From assembly GCA_036897625.1 (NCBI GenBank), contig JAYMTA010001017.1, forward strand, positions 1 to 22,346: 22,346 bases of DNA. The letters run 5' to 3'. Shown here in pieces: positions 9,001 to 18,597 of this stretch. Source of the stretch: Pelargonium cotyledonis (lineage: Eukaryota > Streptophyta > Magnoliopsida > Geraniales > Geraniaceae). Both the position numbers and the translations under genes were made by a program. The notes below the pieces were generated by a model. It saw nothing but the letters and a program-made list of their open reading frames with translations, did no database searches and was not told the DNA's origin. The first letter of the stretch is position 1. Every line of letters begins with the position of its first letter.

Positions 9001-10928
9001 TTAGATGCCATCGGAGACCCATGTATCAGTAGCTCCTTCTTCCCACAACCCCCATCTCCATCTAATTCTTGAGCAAGCTTTACACCTTGAGATGAGGTTG
9101 CTTGTGACACTAGAATCAACTTCACGATGGATAAGCAATGCAATATCAGACAAGATGGTGCATTTATCCACGACAGAGAATATGAATGACAGCGTAACGT
9201 CAATATCATATACCACCAAACGTGCAACGATTTCTTTAAGACCCTTCATCCCAGCCCTACTCTCTAAGTGGTTTCTCAGAAAATGGGTCTCCACTTCCAA
9301 CCACACCCCAGAACCCAAGGTAAGAGAACTGACCTCGGGAAAAAGATCAAACAACATCTCGAGACTGAAAATTGTCACTCCAACAGATTCGGTCCGTTTG
9401 AGTGAATCCACGCTTAGCTTCTTAATTGTTTTACAAGATGAAAATGCACAAATAAGGCTGGAAAGATTCGAAGATTCAATATGAAGCTTTCTCAAGTCGA
9501 GCATCTCCTTCACTCTAAACTCATCTGCATTCTCGAGAGAAAGATCCAAATCAGACAACAATGGAGTTTCGAGGACAAGAGACATTGGCTTTATACACTT
9601 CAGTTTGAGTTTAACAAGGTTGGGTGCAAATATAGCCAGAGACACCGGAGCATTAGACACAGTCCATTTGCAGGTTTTCAGATGCAAGAGATGAATTCTC
9701 GGTTCCTTAAGTCCTCCCACCCCGATCAAGTTCAGAACTTGCAAAGAGGGAAAGCAATCATTCAACTTGTTCAGGTCCTCATCATCTAGCCTTATGAACT
9801 CTAGCGTCAAACTCGTGAGCGTAGGCATTAGATTCAGCCCATCAACTGACAACCATGCATTCTTCACCTCCAGATAAAGAAGACCATTGCCTGTATATGC
9901 AGGAAAAGCAAACAAACTTCAATGCCCGAAATTGGTCAACTATCAACATCATTACAAATCTCAATTCTCATATTGATTGTACAAAAACCCTTACAGATAA
10001 CAATATCATGTAGTCTTATGGTGCTGTGTTGATATTCGGCTTCTAAATTTAACCCTAAAAGCAGGACATTTGGCTAAAACCAAGCTGATCAGAAGCTCAA
10101 ATTCTGATAAACAGTCTATGAATCTACTTCTCTACAATCAAATTCTCCACATTCTTGATTCCATAAACAAAAGAAGAAAAAAAGAGAGCATAAATTTCAC
10201 TTTCACAAACAGCCAAAGCAATTTCAGAAACAGTAAAATACCATAATTGGGAACAAAAAAAATGGACTAGCATAAAATTCTTGATGCAACTTAGCTGTAA
10301 TTCTGATAAACAGTCTATGAATCTACTTCTCTACAATCAATTTTGATACATACGCTCTCAGAAAAATTAAGGCACTAGCATAAAATTCTCCAGATTCTTG
10401 ATTCCATAAAAAAACCAAAGGAATTTCAGAAACAGTAAAATATAATAATTGGGAACAAAAAATGAACTCACAGCACGAAGAAACAAGAGCCAAAACATCC
10501 GATCGTCTCCAACAAGACTGAATCCAGAAATCCCAAATTGAGAGCGACCTCAGGTCCCCACAAATTCTAGGCAACCACTCCTTCACGAAGCCCACGTCCG
10601 TCAGGTGCAAATCGTCAGACTCGTCCTCGACGTCGTCGTACGATATCCCTCCGAGCGACTTCTCGACGCCGACCGCGACGGACTCGAGGCCATCACGAGA
10701 ATTCAATATTAATCTCCTCATAATCGACTTGAACGGCGTGACGAGGTCCCTGGTCTCCGGCGACCTCGATTTCAGGTAGCGCGACAAGGAGCAGAGGAGG
10801 CTGATTGAACGGACCTCGTAGGAGAGCGCGTTCAGCGTTTTCGAGGCGAGTCGACACCGCGCGAGGTCCGTGGAATCGCCGAGTCGACTCAGGATGTCGA
10901 TGACCAGAGGTGGCGGGAGATCGTCCAT
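9001..10928 (-). CDS. F-box/LRR-repeat protein, At4g29420-like, complete
   Basis: Probable substrate-recognition subunit of an SCF (SKP1-cullin-F-box) ubiquitin ligase; the substrate is unknown. Two exons (10472-10928 and 9001-9890) join at donor CGTGCT|GTGAGT and acceptor TATACAG|GCAATG, giving 1347 nt and 448 aa. The F-box starts at residue 2 (DDLPPPLVIDILSRL, then ARCRLASKTLNAL). The rest is a leucine-rich, RNI-like repeat region: MPTLTSLTLEFIRLDDEDL, CFPSLQVLNLIGVGGL, APNLVKLKLKCIKP, TPLLSDLDLSLENA, LRKLHIESSNLSSL. I chose the ATG at 10928 (GCGCCATGG, good context, family-like start). An in-frame ATG at 10955 would add nine residues. The protein resembles, from memory, Arabidopsis At4g29420 (similar length), which is the neighbour of an RPL28 gene there too. 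No membrane segment or signal peptide. Confidence 0.9.
10101..10466 (-). repeat. Imperfect direct duplication in the F-box gene intron
   Basis: A 40-bp block at 10101-10140 is repeated without change at 10300-10339. Two further blocks recur in the same order: 10141-10167 with 10384-10410 (one change), and 10220-10265 with 10421-10466 (a few changes). The right copy runs up to the 5' splice site. In the left copy the equivalent bases no longer form a donor. The intron (9891-10471) thus carries a partly rearranged duplication of its own 5' part. Confidence 0.75.
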
Positions 10929-12069
10929 GGCGCGCGCAACAGAAACCAGGTGCAAGTGAGCATCGATCTATGGTTTTTGTCTCAGTTCTTGCGTGGTTGA
11001 CGGTTGACCCGTTCCAGGACAGGATATTTTGAATCTCACAGGATCAGGGACGATGAACGTACACTCTCCTCAGTGGCGCGTGTGTTACACGAGTCTAATT
11101 TGATTCATAAACTATTTTAAGAACTTTTTTACGATTCAAAATGGTAATCGAAAACGATTATTACCTTTAGAGATTATATCAAAAGTTTCGTAGACTATTT
11201 TAAACACGCAAGTCTAATGATTATTCTTGGTTAAAAAAAATTTAGGTAACAAATTATGTCTTTTACCTACCAAATTTTATGATTATGTTTATACATTGGT
11301 TATTCAATGCATTATGAGAGTTTAAAGCTTTGTTATTGATAAAAAGAAAAAAGATTAATGGTTTAAGAAAATACAAACACATGAGGGCATCAATGTCTTT
11401 TTATCGTGCAAAATACTGACTTTCAGCTGCTAACGCTATGACGTCTCTTACATGTGGCGTTACAAAACACCAGTGATTTAAAATGATTGATCTCTTCAAA
11501 ATTTCGAGTTCGAGACTCCCATCATAGTGTTTATAACTCACAAATGCATGTTGGACAAAGTGGTTAAAACACTTTGAATTTCTTATGAGGTCTCGAGTTC
11601 AAGCTTCTTTTGTCAACGGTATGTGATAAAATTTGTGGAATGGTGTTTAAGGTGACGTTTTGAGGAGTGAGCAACATTGTCACTTCGAGTATAATATCCC
11701 GTTGCTGATAAAAAAAAAGTATTGGTAACTCGATGCATTACCAGATATATAAATTAAGGAATCTAAGAATTCAATTCAAATCACAACCAAACTAAACATG
11801 AAAGCATAATCCAAACCCAATCACAGCTTTTTATTTCAGTTCATAGTAACATATACAATCTCATATCTGAACTAGCAAGTTGGAAAACAGTGAAGAAGAA
11901 AATTTTCATCTAGTCTCAATCTGGAATGGCACATTCTATATAATCATGAAACATGAAGTACACTCAGACTTTAAAAACTGTTTATTACTGTGCAGAATCT
12001 GAAAGAATAACCAATAGTTATGGCAGTTCATGAATGTACCTGTACACTATAACATAAAATTAGTCAAGT
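10929..12069. other. Intergenic region, F-box gene promoter to IST1-like gene 3' end
   Basis: The left part (10929 to about 11100) is the upstream region of the F-box gene and is GC-richer than the rest. The middle holds the SINE-like pair annotated separately. The right part, about 11760-12069, is probably the 3' UTR and flank of the IST1-like gene. No protein-coding frame. Confidence 0.45.
11470..11722 (+). mobile_element. Two adjacent tRNA-derived SINE-like copies
   Basis: The right copy (about 11550-11722) has an A-box-like GGACAAAGTGGTTAAAAC, a B-box-like TCTCGAGTTCAAGC about 35 bp later, a body of about 100 bp and a terminal run of nine to ten A. This is the plan of a plant tRNA-derived SINE. 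The left copy (about 11470-11545) has a similar CAGTGATTTAAAATG then TTTCGAGTTCGAGACTCCC (an excellent B box) but no tail, so it is truncated or was invaded by the right one. I found no clear target-site duplications. Family not named. Confidence 0.5.
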
Positions 12070-14725
12070 TCATCGACGATTGTTTCTAAGAGCCTGAAAA
12101 TGGGCAGTGAAGGTGTCAATATCAGGAAGATTCGGATGAACGTGACTAGGCTTCTCTTTAGACGGAGACTCAGTGGCACTCGAACTAAAACTCTTTGAAC
12201 TTCCCGAGGTTGCTGACAATACTATCTTCGGACGAGAATTGGAGGATAGATTCCTTGAGGCTGACTTCAGACTTTCCTCGCGGGAGGGCTTATTGGAGTC
12301 TGGAATTGGCCTAGACGGAGATTGTGCCACTTTTCTAGCCCATTCAAGATCCCCAACATGATATGAGCTCTTAGTCTCAAAATGGGGCTCAGCTAAGATT
12401 TCAGTCCTCTCTGCATCGCGATCTGAAGTTACTTGTCCTCCTGACAAAACTTTAGCTTTCGAGAAAGAACGGCTATCAGGAGAGGCTTTTGTCCTTCGAG
12501 AAAATCCTGTGCCTGAACGACCTTTGCTGGTTGGAGTCTGTCGAGGAAGATTGCCCTCCGAATCACTATTGTCCGAGTCAAAATATGTCGTTGGGCTTCT
12601 AAGACTTGACTTCTTATTTAATTCAACAGTCAAGTTGCTGTAATTATGTGGCCTACGTTTCTGTTGGAATTCCTCATCTGAATCATGATCCAAGTGTGTC
12701 TCTGAGAATATTGAGCTTGACTTCTTGTATACTTCTGTTTTTGCGTTCTGACTGTATGCTTCTTGCCCACTAACCCCATCATTAGAAGATGTCTCGACTC
12801 TTGGGGAAGAAGAGGATTGCTCAATCTTGCTGGAAGTATCATCAGCTGCTAGTTTGGACAAGAAAGCATTCCCTGATAGATTCTTACTATATGGCGGACG
12901 CTTAAAACCCTTGTTTCTAAGGCCACCTGTTAGCATTCCCAAGTTCAATTCTGAACCACTTTCCAAACTAGACTCTTTGACAACTTCCTTATCTCTCATG
13001 GTACGATCAGGAAGCTGTGATGAACGAAAGCTATTCTTCCCTTCTTCATGTACCAATGAAGGCCTTGAGAGTTGCTGAGCCCACCGACTATTTCCTTCAA
13101 TCACTGGATCATTTAGCAAATCAGAGTCATCGTCATCTGAAACTACTAGTGATTTCTCAAGCTTGGAGGGAGAACCACTCGAACCAAACTTTTCCCCAAA
13201 TTTGGTACCAGATGATTCCACTCCTTGTTTTCCATCAGAGTGCACTTCCCTAGAGTTCAAATCACTTGAAAATGATTGTGACAATAGTTTTCTGTCAGAC
13301 CCTGATCCCTTTCCCACAGACGAAGATTTTAAGAAAATCTGACTCCTACTCTGTGTTTGGTATGGGCTTGAGGAAGGAACATCATGTTCAGACACAAATG
13401 TTCTAGGCTCTATCCTTCCAACATGATTAGACCTGTCCACATCCTCTTCACTTTCAGAACTTGGACCATCTGAATCATCAAAGGTCACGGGCAAACGGTC
13501 ATTTAATCGTGAAGAAACAGCAGAGCCTGCAGAAAACACAGAATGAGAAACATCCCGCCTGGGACTCCAAGCATTTATATTTGTCGTCAGATGAGTAGGT
13601 GATTTTCTGTCTGGTTGTGAGAAAAACAAACTTGATTCATGTTCCTTGTACTTGCCCACTGCATCAAACGCATCTCCATCGTCATCTGAACCAGATTCAT
13701 CAAAAGCTAAAGAATCTTTGTTATAAGAACTAGTTTGTTTGGTATCACTTTCACTGCTTCCTTCATCAATAACAGCAAAAGGGTTCTCACCAGCATCCTT
13801 GTTTGGATCCAAACAAACTTCATTATCCTTGCTAAAATCTCTAGAATGAGAATGAGAAGAAGTTCTACTCGACTGTTTGCTAAGCCTCACTTCTGCAGAG
13901 TAATCAATGTTCTCAGATGTCATATCATCTTGCTTTCCACTCAATGATGTAAAACCAGAATTGCTAGATTGTTTGTTAAAACTATTCCGGTCAATAAGAT
14001 CACTCCTTCCTGGTTCAGTTGAGTTGTTTTCAGAGTACTTATCTGCCATTTGGGAGCTATTTACCACATGATCATCATGAAAAGACGATGAATGAGACTT
14101 CAAGGAAGATGACCGACTAGATTTATTAGTGCATCTACTGCTATGCTCGTAAAACCTTTCATCCACCCCTCCTGCCAGGTTAGTTTGCTCATTTTCATTG
14201 ACTCGCTCGCTCTGCATTTTAGAAACTCTGCCATGCAAAGCATTATTTGATTGATCTTTGGCTAGGTGTTCGCCTTCAAATCTTGAACCAGAATATCTTT
14301 CAGGCTGATCACCTTTTAAATCATACAAAGAAGAGTTACGTGACTCCGAGGAATACTGCCTGGTGATATTCTCATGGCTTGAACGACGTGATTCCGAGGA
14401 ATATTGCCTGGTCATATTCTCACGGCTTGAAAGACCTTCCGCAGGTCCGGGCACCCTAACTGTCCGCGGGGTTAAACGCCCCGCCGCCGCCTGGGCCAGC
14501 CATACGGGCCCGGTCTGCAGATTCAGCAGCCGCCTGTGCAGCTGCAGCAGCATCCTTGAATTCCATATTCCAATTCTGCCTACCAGAAGAAAAATTACTG
14601 CCATTCCCGGAATACGAATGCCTAAATTCCATCTCTTCATTTACAATTCCTGCATGATTGAGCATCTCATATATTTAAAACGGATAACAGAAAGAACAAG
14701 AGAAGTAATACTTCTAAACGATGCC

Positions 14726-14759
<34 letters not shown>

Positions 14760-16656
14760 AATCAGCTATCTATCTTCAAGTGCGTATTTCACACACCTGG
14801 AGGTCTTGCTTCTGGGTGGGAATTACCCGTATATGTAGGAGCACTATTTTGGGAGTCATGTGTTGATTTTCGGTTGCAGTCATGCAAGTTCGTGGGTATG
14901 TCATGCTTCTCCTCACGACTAGATGGGACTTGGAAGGTAGACTGACCCTTTTGATCATAATTAGATTGAACTTGGACATTAGGAGGTTCCATGCGCATTT
15001 GAATACTGGCCTTCTCAAAGGTACTAGGTCCATTCTGCTCACACAAATTTTGGAAAGAACATTAACATTAGTTTACTTCTTAACTTTAAGTTAGCTATGC
15101 TATAACATGATGAGATTAGTCACACCAGCAGGTCCTCGGGAGGCATTGGATCTTTCTCTCCAATAGGATCCCATTTGATGTTATGTTCCTCAGCAATAGT
15201 CTTCAATATTTTGATTTTGGTTGGACCATCAGGTGCATTAGCAGATAATTTCTCGATCAACTGAAAATGATGGAATGCAAAAATAAGCATAACAGTACTA
15301 AGTGAACCTTAGACAGACATGAACTACAAACTTCAGTCTTGTGCAAGAACTAATTACCATGCGAGCGACACCACAATTTGGACGCATTTCAACAGCTGCA
15401 GATGTAAATTCTTTTCCATATTTTGCAGTGAAATGCTTACGGGCATCCATGAGTTCTGGTACATCAGCGCATCTGGGGGATGCAAATATTATACTTGTAA
15501 TTGCTTCCTTCAAGTCAATAGGGCAGTTTCTGGAAAATGAGCATTTAGGTTAAATTTAGTAGATGAGTGTACGCAAACATAAAACCCAAAACTGTCATGA
15601 CTATTTTGATTGAATCTGTTTACATACTTTTGAGACTCAATAATCGGCAAACGTGCGACAATGAGCTCACAGTATATCTCAATAAGCTCATATGCTGAAA
15701 GTGTTTTCTCTTCCCTCACGACATGTTCAACCTGAAATGCAAAACACAAAGAAACACAAACATCAACCAAACTGTCTGGAACCCTCCAATCCAAAACAGT
15801 CATATCACTTTGGAAAACGATAACATAATAATTTTTCCTGATGTAACGAGAAAATCACTTATTTTGTCCATTCTACAGCCTAGAAGAATGAACAAAACAG
15901 AATACCAAAGTGACTGCTTTAACTAATAGTTGAGCATAGAACGCAAAAGCAGTTACTACCAAGACGTACCACATATCACATATGTAACTACTTACATCGT
16001 CGTACTAATCAGCAGTCCTATATATATATATATGGATACATACGGATAATACCCTTAAACTAATTGTATCTTTGCTGTGATTGATACCTTACAACAGAAG
16101 CTACACTGCATAAGCATAATTACCTATTGAACTAAGCATACAATGCTCTTCTGAAAATACTAGTACTCTTTTCTCTACCAATTAACAATAAAAACTCAAA
16201 GAATTAAAAAAAAAAAAAAAAAAAAACACCAATCATAACTTTAAAAACATCAATATCTAAATCCAAAACAAAACAAAAAAAAAAGTAGTAATTGAACTTC
16301 AATGGATCCACAAGAAAACAGAAAAGAATAGAACAGTACTCGCATCATGGCGGTTCGTTCCTGGCCAGACTCGAGTAATTGTGCCAGCTCTCTCTTCATA
16401 TGCTTCACCTGAGCTTCCCTCTTGTTCTTCAAAAGCTTTATCCGCGAAGCAGCAAGCTTCAATGCAGTTTTGCTGCAAAACCCAGTAATTAAAAACTAAA
16501 GTCAAAATCAACAGAAGAATCAAACCAGAAAATAACGCAGAAACATATTCAATTAAACTCACCAATCTCAATCACACAACACCGCAAAACAGATATTAAA
16601 ACAAAAAAAATAAAACAAAAATACCATTTTGCAGGCTTAAAGCTTCTGTGGAGCAT
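12070..16656 (-). CDS. IST1-like protein (Vps4/ESCRT-III regulator), frameshifted in last exon as given
   Basis: IST1-family proteins bind ESCRT-III and the Vps4/SKD1 ATPase and tune cargo sorting into multivesicular bodies. Seven exons: 16625-16656, 16340-16472, 15628-15731, 15358-15529, 15126-15260, 14797-15034, 12070-14649. The N-terminal IST1 domain (about residues 12-175) shows KTALKLAASRIKLLKNKREA, EIYCELIVARLPIIE, PIDLKEAITSIIFASPRCAD and CGVARMLIEKLSANAPDG. Then come an Ala-rich segment (KDAAAAAQAAAESADRA) and a long, Ser/Asp/Lys-rich, probably disordered tail. It closes with LPDIDTFTAHFQALR, like the C-terminal MIT-binding motif of plant IST1-like proteins. Exons 1-6 join in phase, but exon 7 changes frame near 14496. 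The summed length is 3394 nt, one more than a multiple of three. Without the extra base it would be about 1130 aa. At4g29440 of Arabidopsis is, from memory, a similar long member. Confidence 0.88.
14341..14436 (-). repeat. 48-nt tandem repeat in the IST1-like coding region
   Basis: Two head-to-tail 48-nt units (14341-14388 and 14389-14436) differ at a few positions. They encode the consecutive peptide repeats SSRENMTRQYSSESRR and SSHENITRQYSSESRN. The repeat is in frame with the long exon and marks where the Ser-rich tail begins. Confidence 0.8.
14730..14756. repeat. A27 homopolymer in IST1-like intron 6
   Basis: An uninterrupted run of 27 A (T on the gene strand) inside a 147-bp intron (14650-14796), about 80 bases before the acceptor. 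A second run of about 22 A lies at 16207-16226 in intron 2 of the same gene. Length in such runs is often unreliable in assemblies. Confidence 0.9.
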
Positions 16657-18597
16657 TGCTCAATTCCAGGATCGTCGCCGAAAATCGGATGCTTCTGCGG
16701 TTCAAACGAAGGATTGAGAGAAAAAAAAAATGATAAAAAAAAAAAAGAGAAAATGGGTTTGCGTGGGCTCTGTAAAACGAATAATAATACTAAATCAAAT
16801 TGGACATTGGAACATACGGAAAGGAGAAGGTGCTAAGAAGATTAACGATGGAAGCGTAATGACCAAAATGCCCTTTGGGCTGTTTTGAGAAAACTTATCA
16901 TCATGTTACTGGTCAGTTAGACTTTTCAGACTTACGTGGAGAAAGGGATCTACAAATTCATTAATTACATAAAACCCACAGAAATATAAGACTCCGTATT
17001 ATAATTATTATTTTAGTTGAATATGACTTGGAGAGTTGCCACGCACTACATCAAATGAAGGCTACATGGGACAATTTAAAACCGACTTGTTAGAAGTTGT
17101 GTTCACTATAAATAACTTTCCAAAAAAAAAAAAAGTTTTAGTTCATTTTGTTGACTTTGATGATAGTGTGTCCTAAAACACATGACGATTCTAAAGAGCG
17201 CATGAGCCACAAGGTTCATAGACTGATCTGCAAAATGAAATTTTGTACTATATAGTTGATTTGAAGTAACAAGAATATATCGTATGACAAATCAAGGGCA
17301 CTAATAGTTTATCCTTCAGCTTATGAAGCATGAATAAACGTCGTCGAATTTGATTTTACCAACACTCCGACCGTCCCAAACTTCCAACATTTCTCTTACC
17401 CCTCGCACCTCCACCACCTCTACTTTTGACCGTTCATCCAATCCCATTTTTATTATCAACTCGGAACAAAGCCCCATCTATATATAATATTATATTAACA
17501 CCGATGTAAAATTAGGGAAAACGGTAGAACGAGTCAGCACAAAAATTAAATTGATATTTTTTTTCTTTAACCAGAAAACAAAAATGAAAGAGAGAAAGAA
17601 AGTAGTTTTCCTTTTTTTCAGGTTTTTGAGGAGCTGACCTTGTGAATTAGTGGCCCATATGTTGAGTTTTGACAGATAATTTATATTCTTTTTCTCAATA
17701 GACCACCACAATCCATAAATGTCAACTGTTTATAGTTTAGAGAGTAATGATGTATACATTTGTGTACCAAACAAAATTTGAACAAAATAATGTGTCAACC
17801 AAAGAAACATGACATATCAATTTCTTTATTGATGAGTTAGTTAAATTACAACGCATCATGTGTACATTAGGTTTAATAAACATGTCGCTCCGCGTCAAAA
17901 ATTCATAGGAGGGTGGTGGTATCATATATGTCAGATTTGTATTTGTTAAAACTCAATTTTAAACCACGAAATATGAAAATTAAATGTGACATGTAGGCTG
18001 CCACGTCATTTTGTACACCAATACAAAATTTGTGACATTTAGCATTTTCCTAGTTTAGAATCCAGTTGCAGTGTGGGACAACAAAAGTGTCGTTTTGTAT
18101 GTGCATCTTTATCCATGAATAGACATTTATTGGATAACTTTATGACATTTAAAATCCGAATGTTTTTGGGTACGACTGACAATCGAATATCAAATGAAGT
18201 CGAGCCATATTTTGCGAGGCTCAGATTTGCATTAGGCTTTATAAACCCAAACTTGAAATTGACACCTCTAATCATGCGTAGTATGTTGCGTTTGCAGTAT
18301 GTAATACGGTACAATGGTACACATTATACTGAAAAATTGAAGAGCATAGCACATTAACAAAAGAGTGAATAAGTTTTGAACATTAAAAAGACCCAAAGTC
18401 AAGTTGTAATTCTTGAAAACTATATTGGTATTGAAGTCTCGAACAAAAATACATCACAATAGAGGGTCATTATGCATTTACACCTACATCAATTGTATAC
18501 ACAAATTTATGTTGAACCAATAATGCTAAAGAATGAAATGCAAAATTGTGACACACTTAAATTAAATAACGATGATTATGACGTTCGTATTAGCAAG
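16657..18597. other. Intergenic region between the IST1-like gene and the PLA2 gene
   Basis: The left 200-250 bp are the upstream region of the IST1-like gene. At about 17340-17490 there is a pyrimidine-rich stretch, a TTGACC (W-box core) and a TATATATAATATTATATT run, promoter-like on the plus strand but with no open frame after it. Between 17740 and 18360 the sequence has the look of old, degenerate repeats (TGTACC/GGTACA words). The 94-codon plus-strand frame at 18073-18357 resembles nothing I know. No gene called. Confidence 0.4.

Noticed and set aside
9005..9789. Plus-strand frames of 159 and 102 codons opposite the F-box gene
   Set aside because: Shadows of the real minus-strand exon 2, with no recognisable domain.
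10929..10955. Upstream in-frame ATG for the F-box protein (MHLVSVARAM)
   Set aside because: The downstream ATG has better context and gives the family-like start directly before the F-box; kept as an alternative only.
12070..14640. A separate 856-codon gene starting MKRWNLG within the IST1-like region
   Set aside because: Its first 50 or so codons are the wrong frame of the Ala-rich segment; the rest is the tail exon of the IST1-like gene, displaced by the one-base shift.
14363..14731. Plus-strand 122-codon open frame
   Set aside because: Antisense shadow of the IST1-like exon 7 and its GC-rich insert; no domain.
14730..14756. A27 run as the poly(A) tail of a retrogene
   Set aside because: It lies inside a normal intron flanked by valid splice sites, with no inserted cDNA-like sequence next to it.
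18073..18357. 94-codon plus-strand frame as a gene
   Set aside because: No domain, no splice context, and overlapped by an equally long minus-strand frame; probably chance in degenerate repeat DNA.
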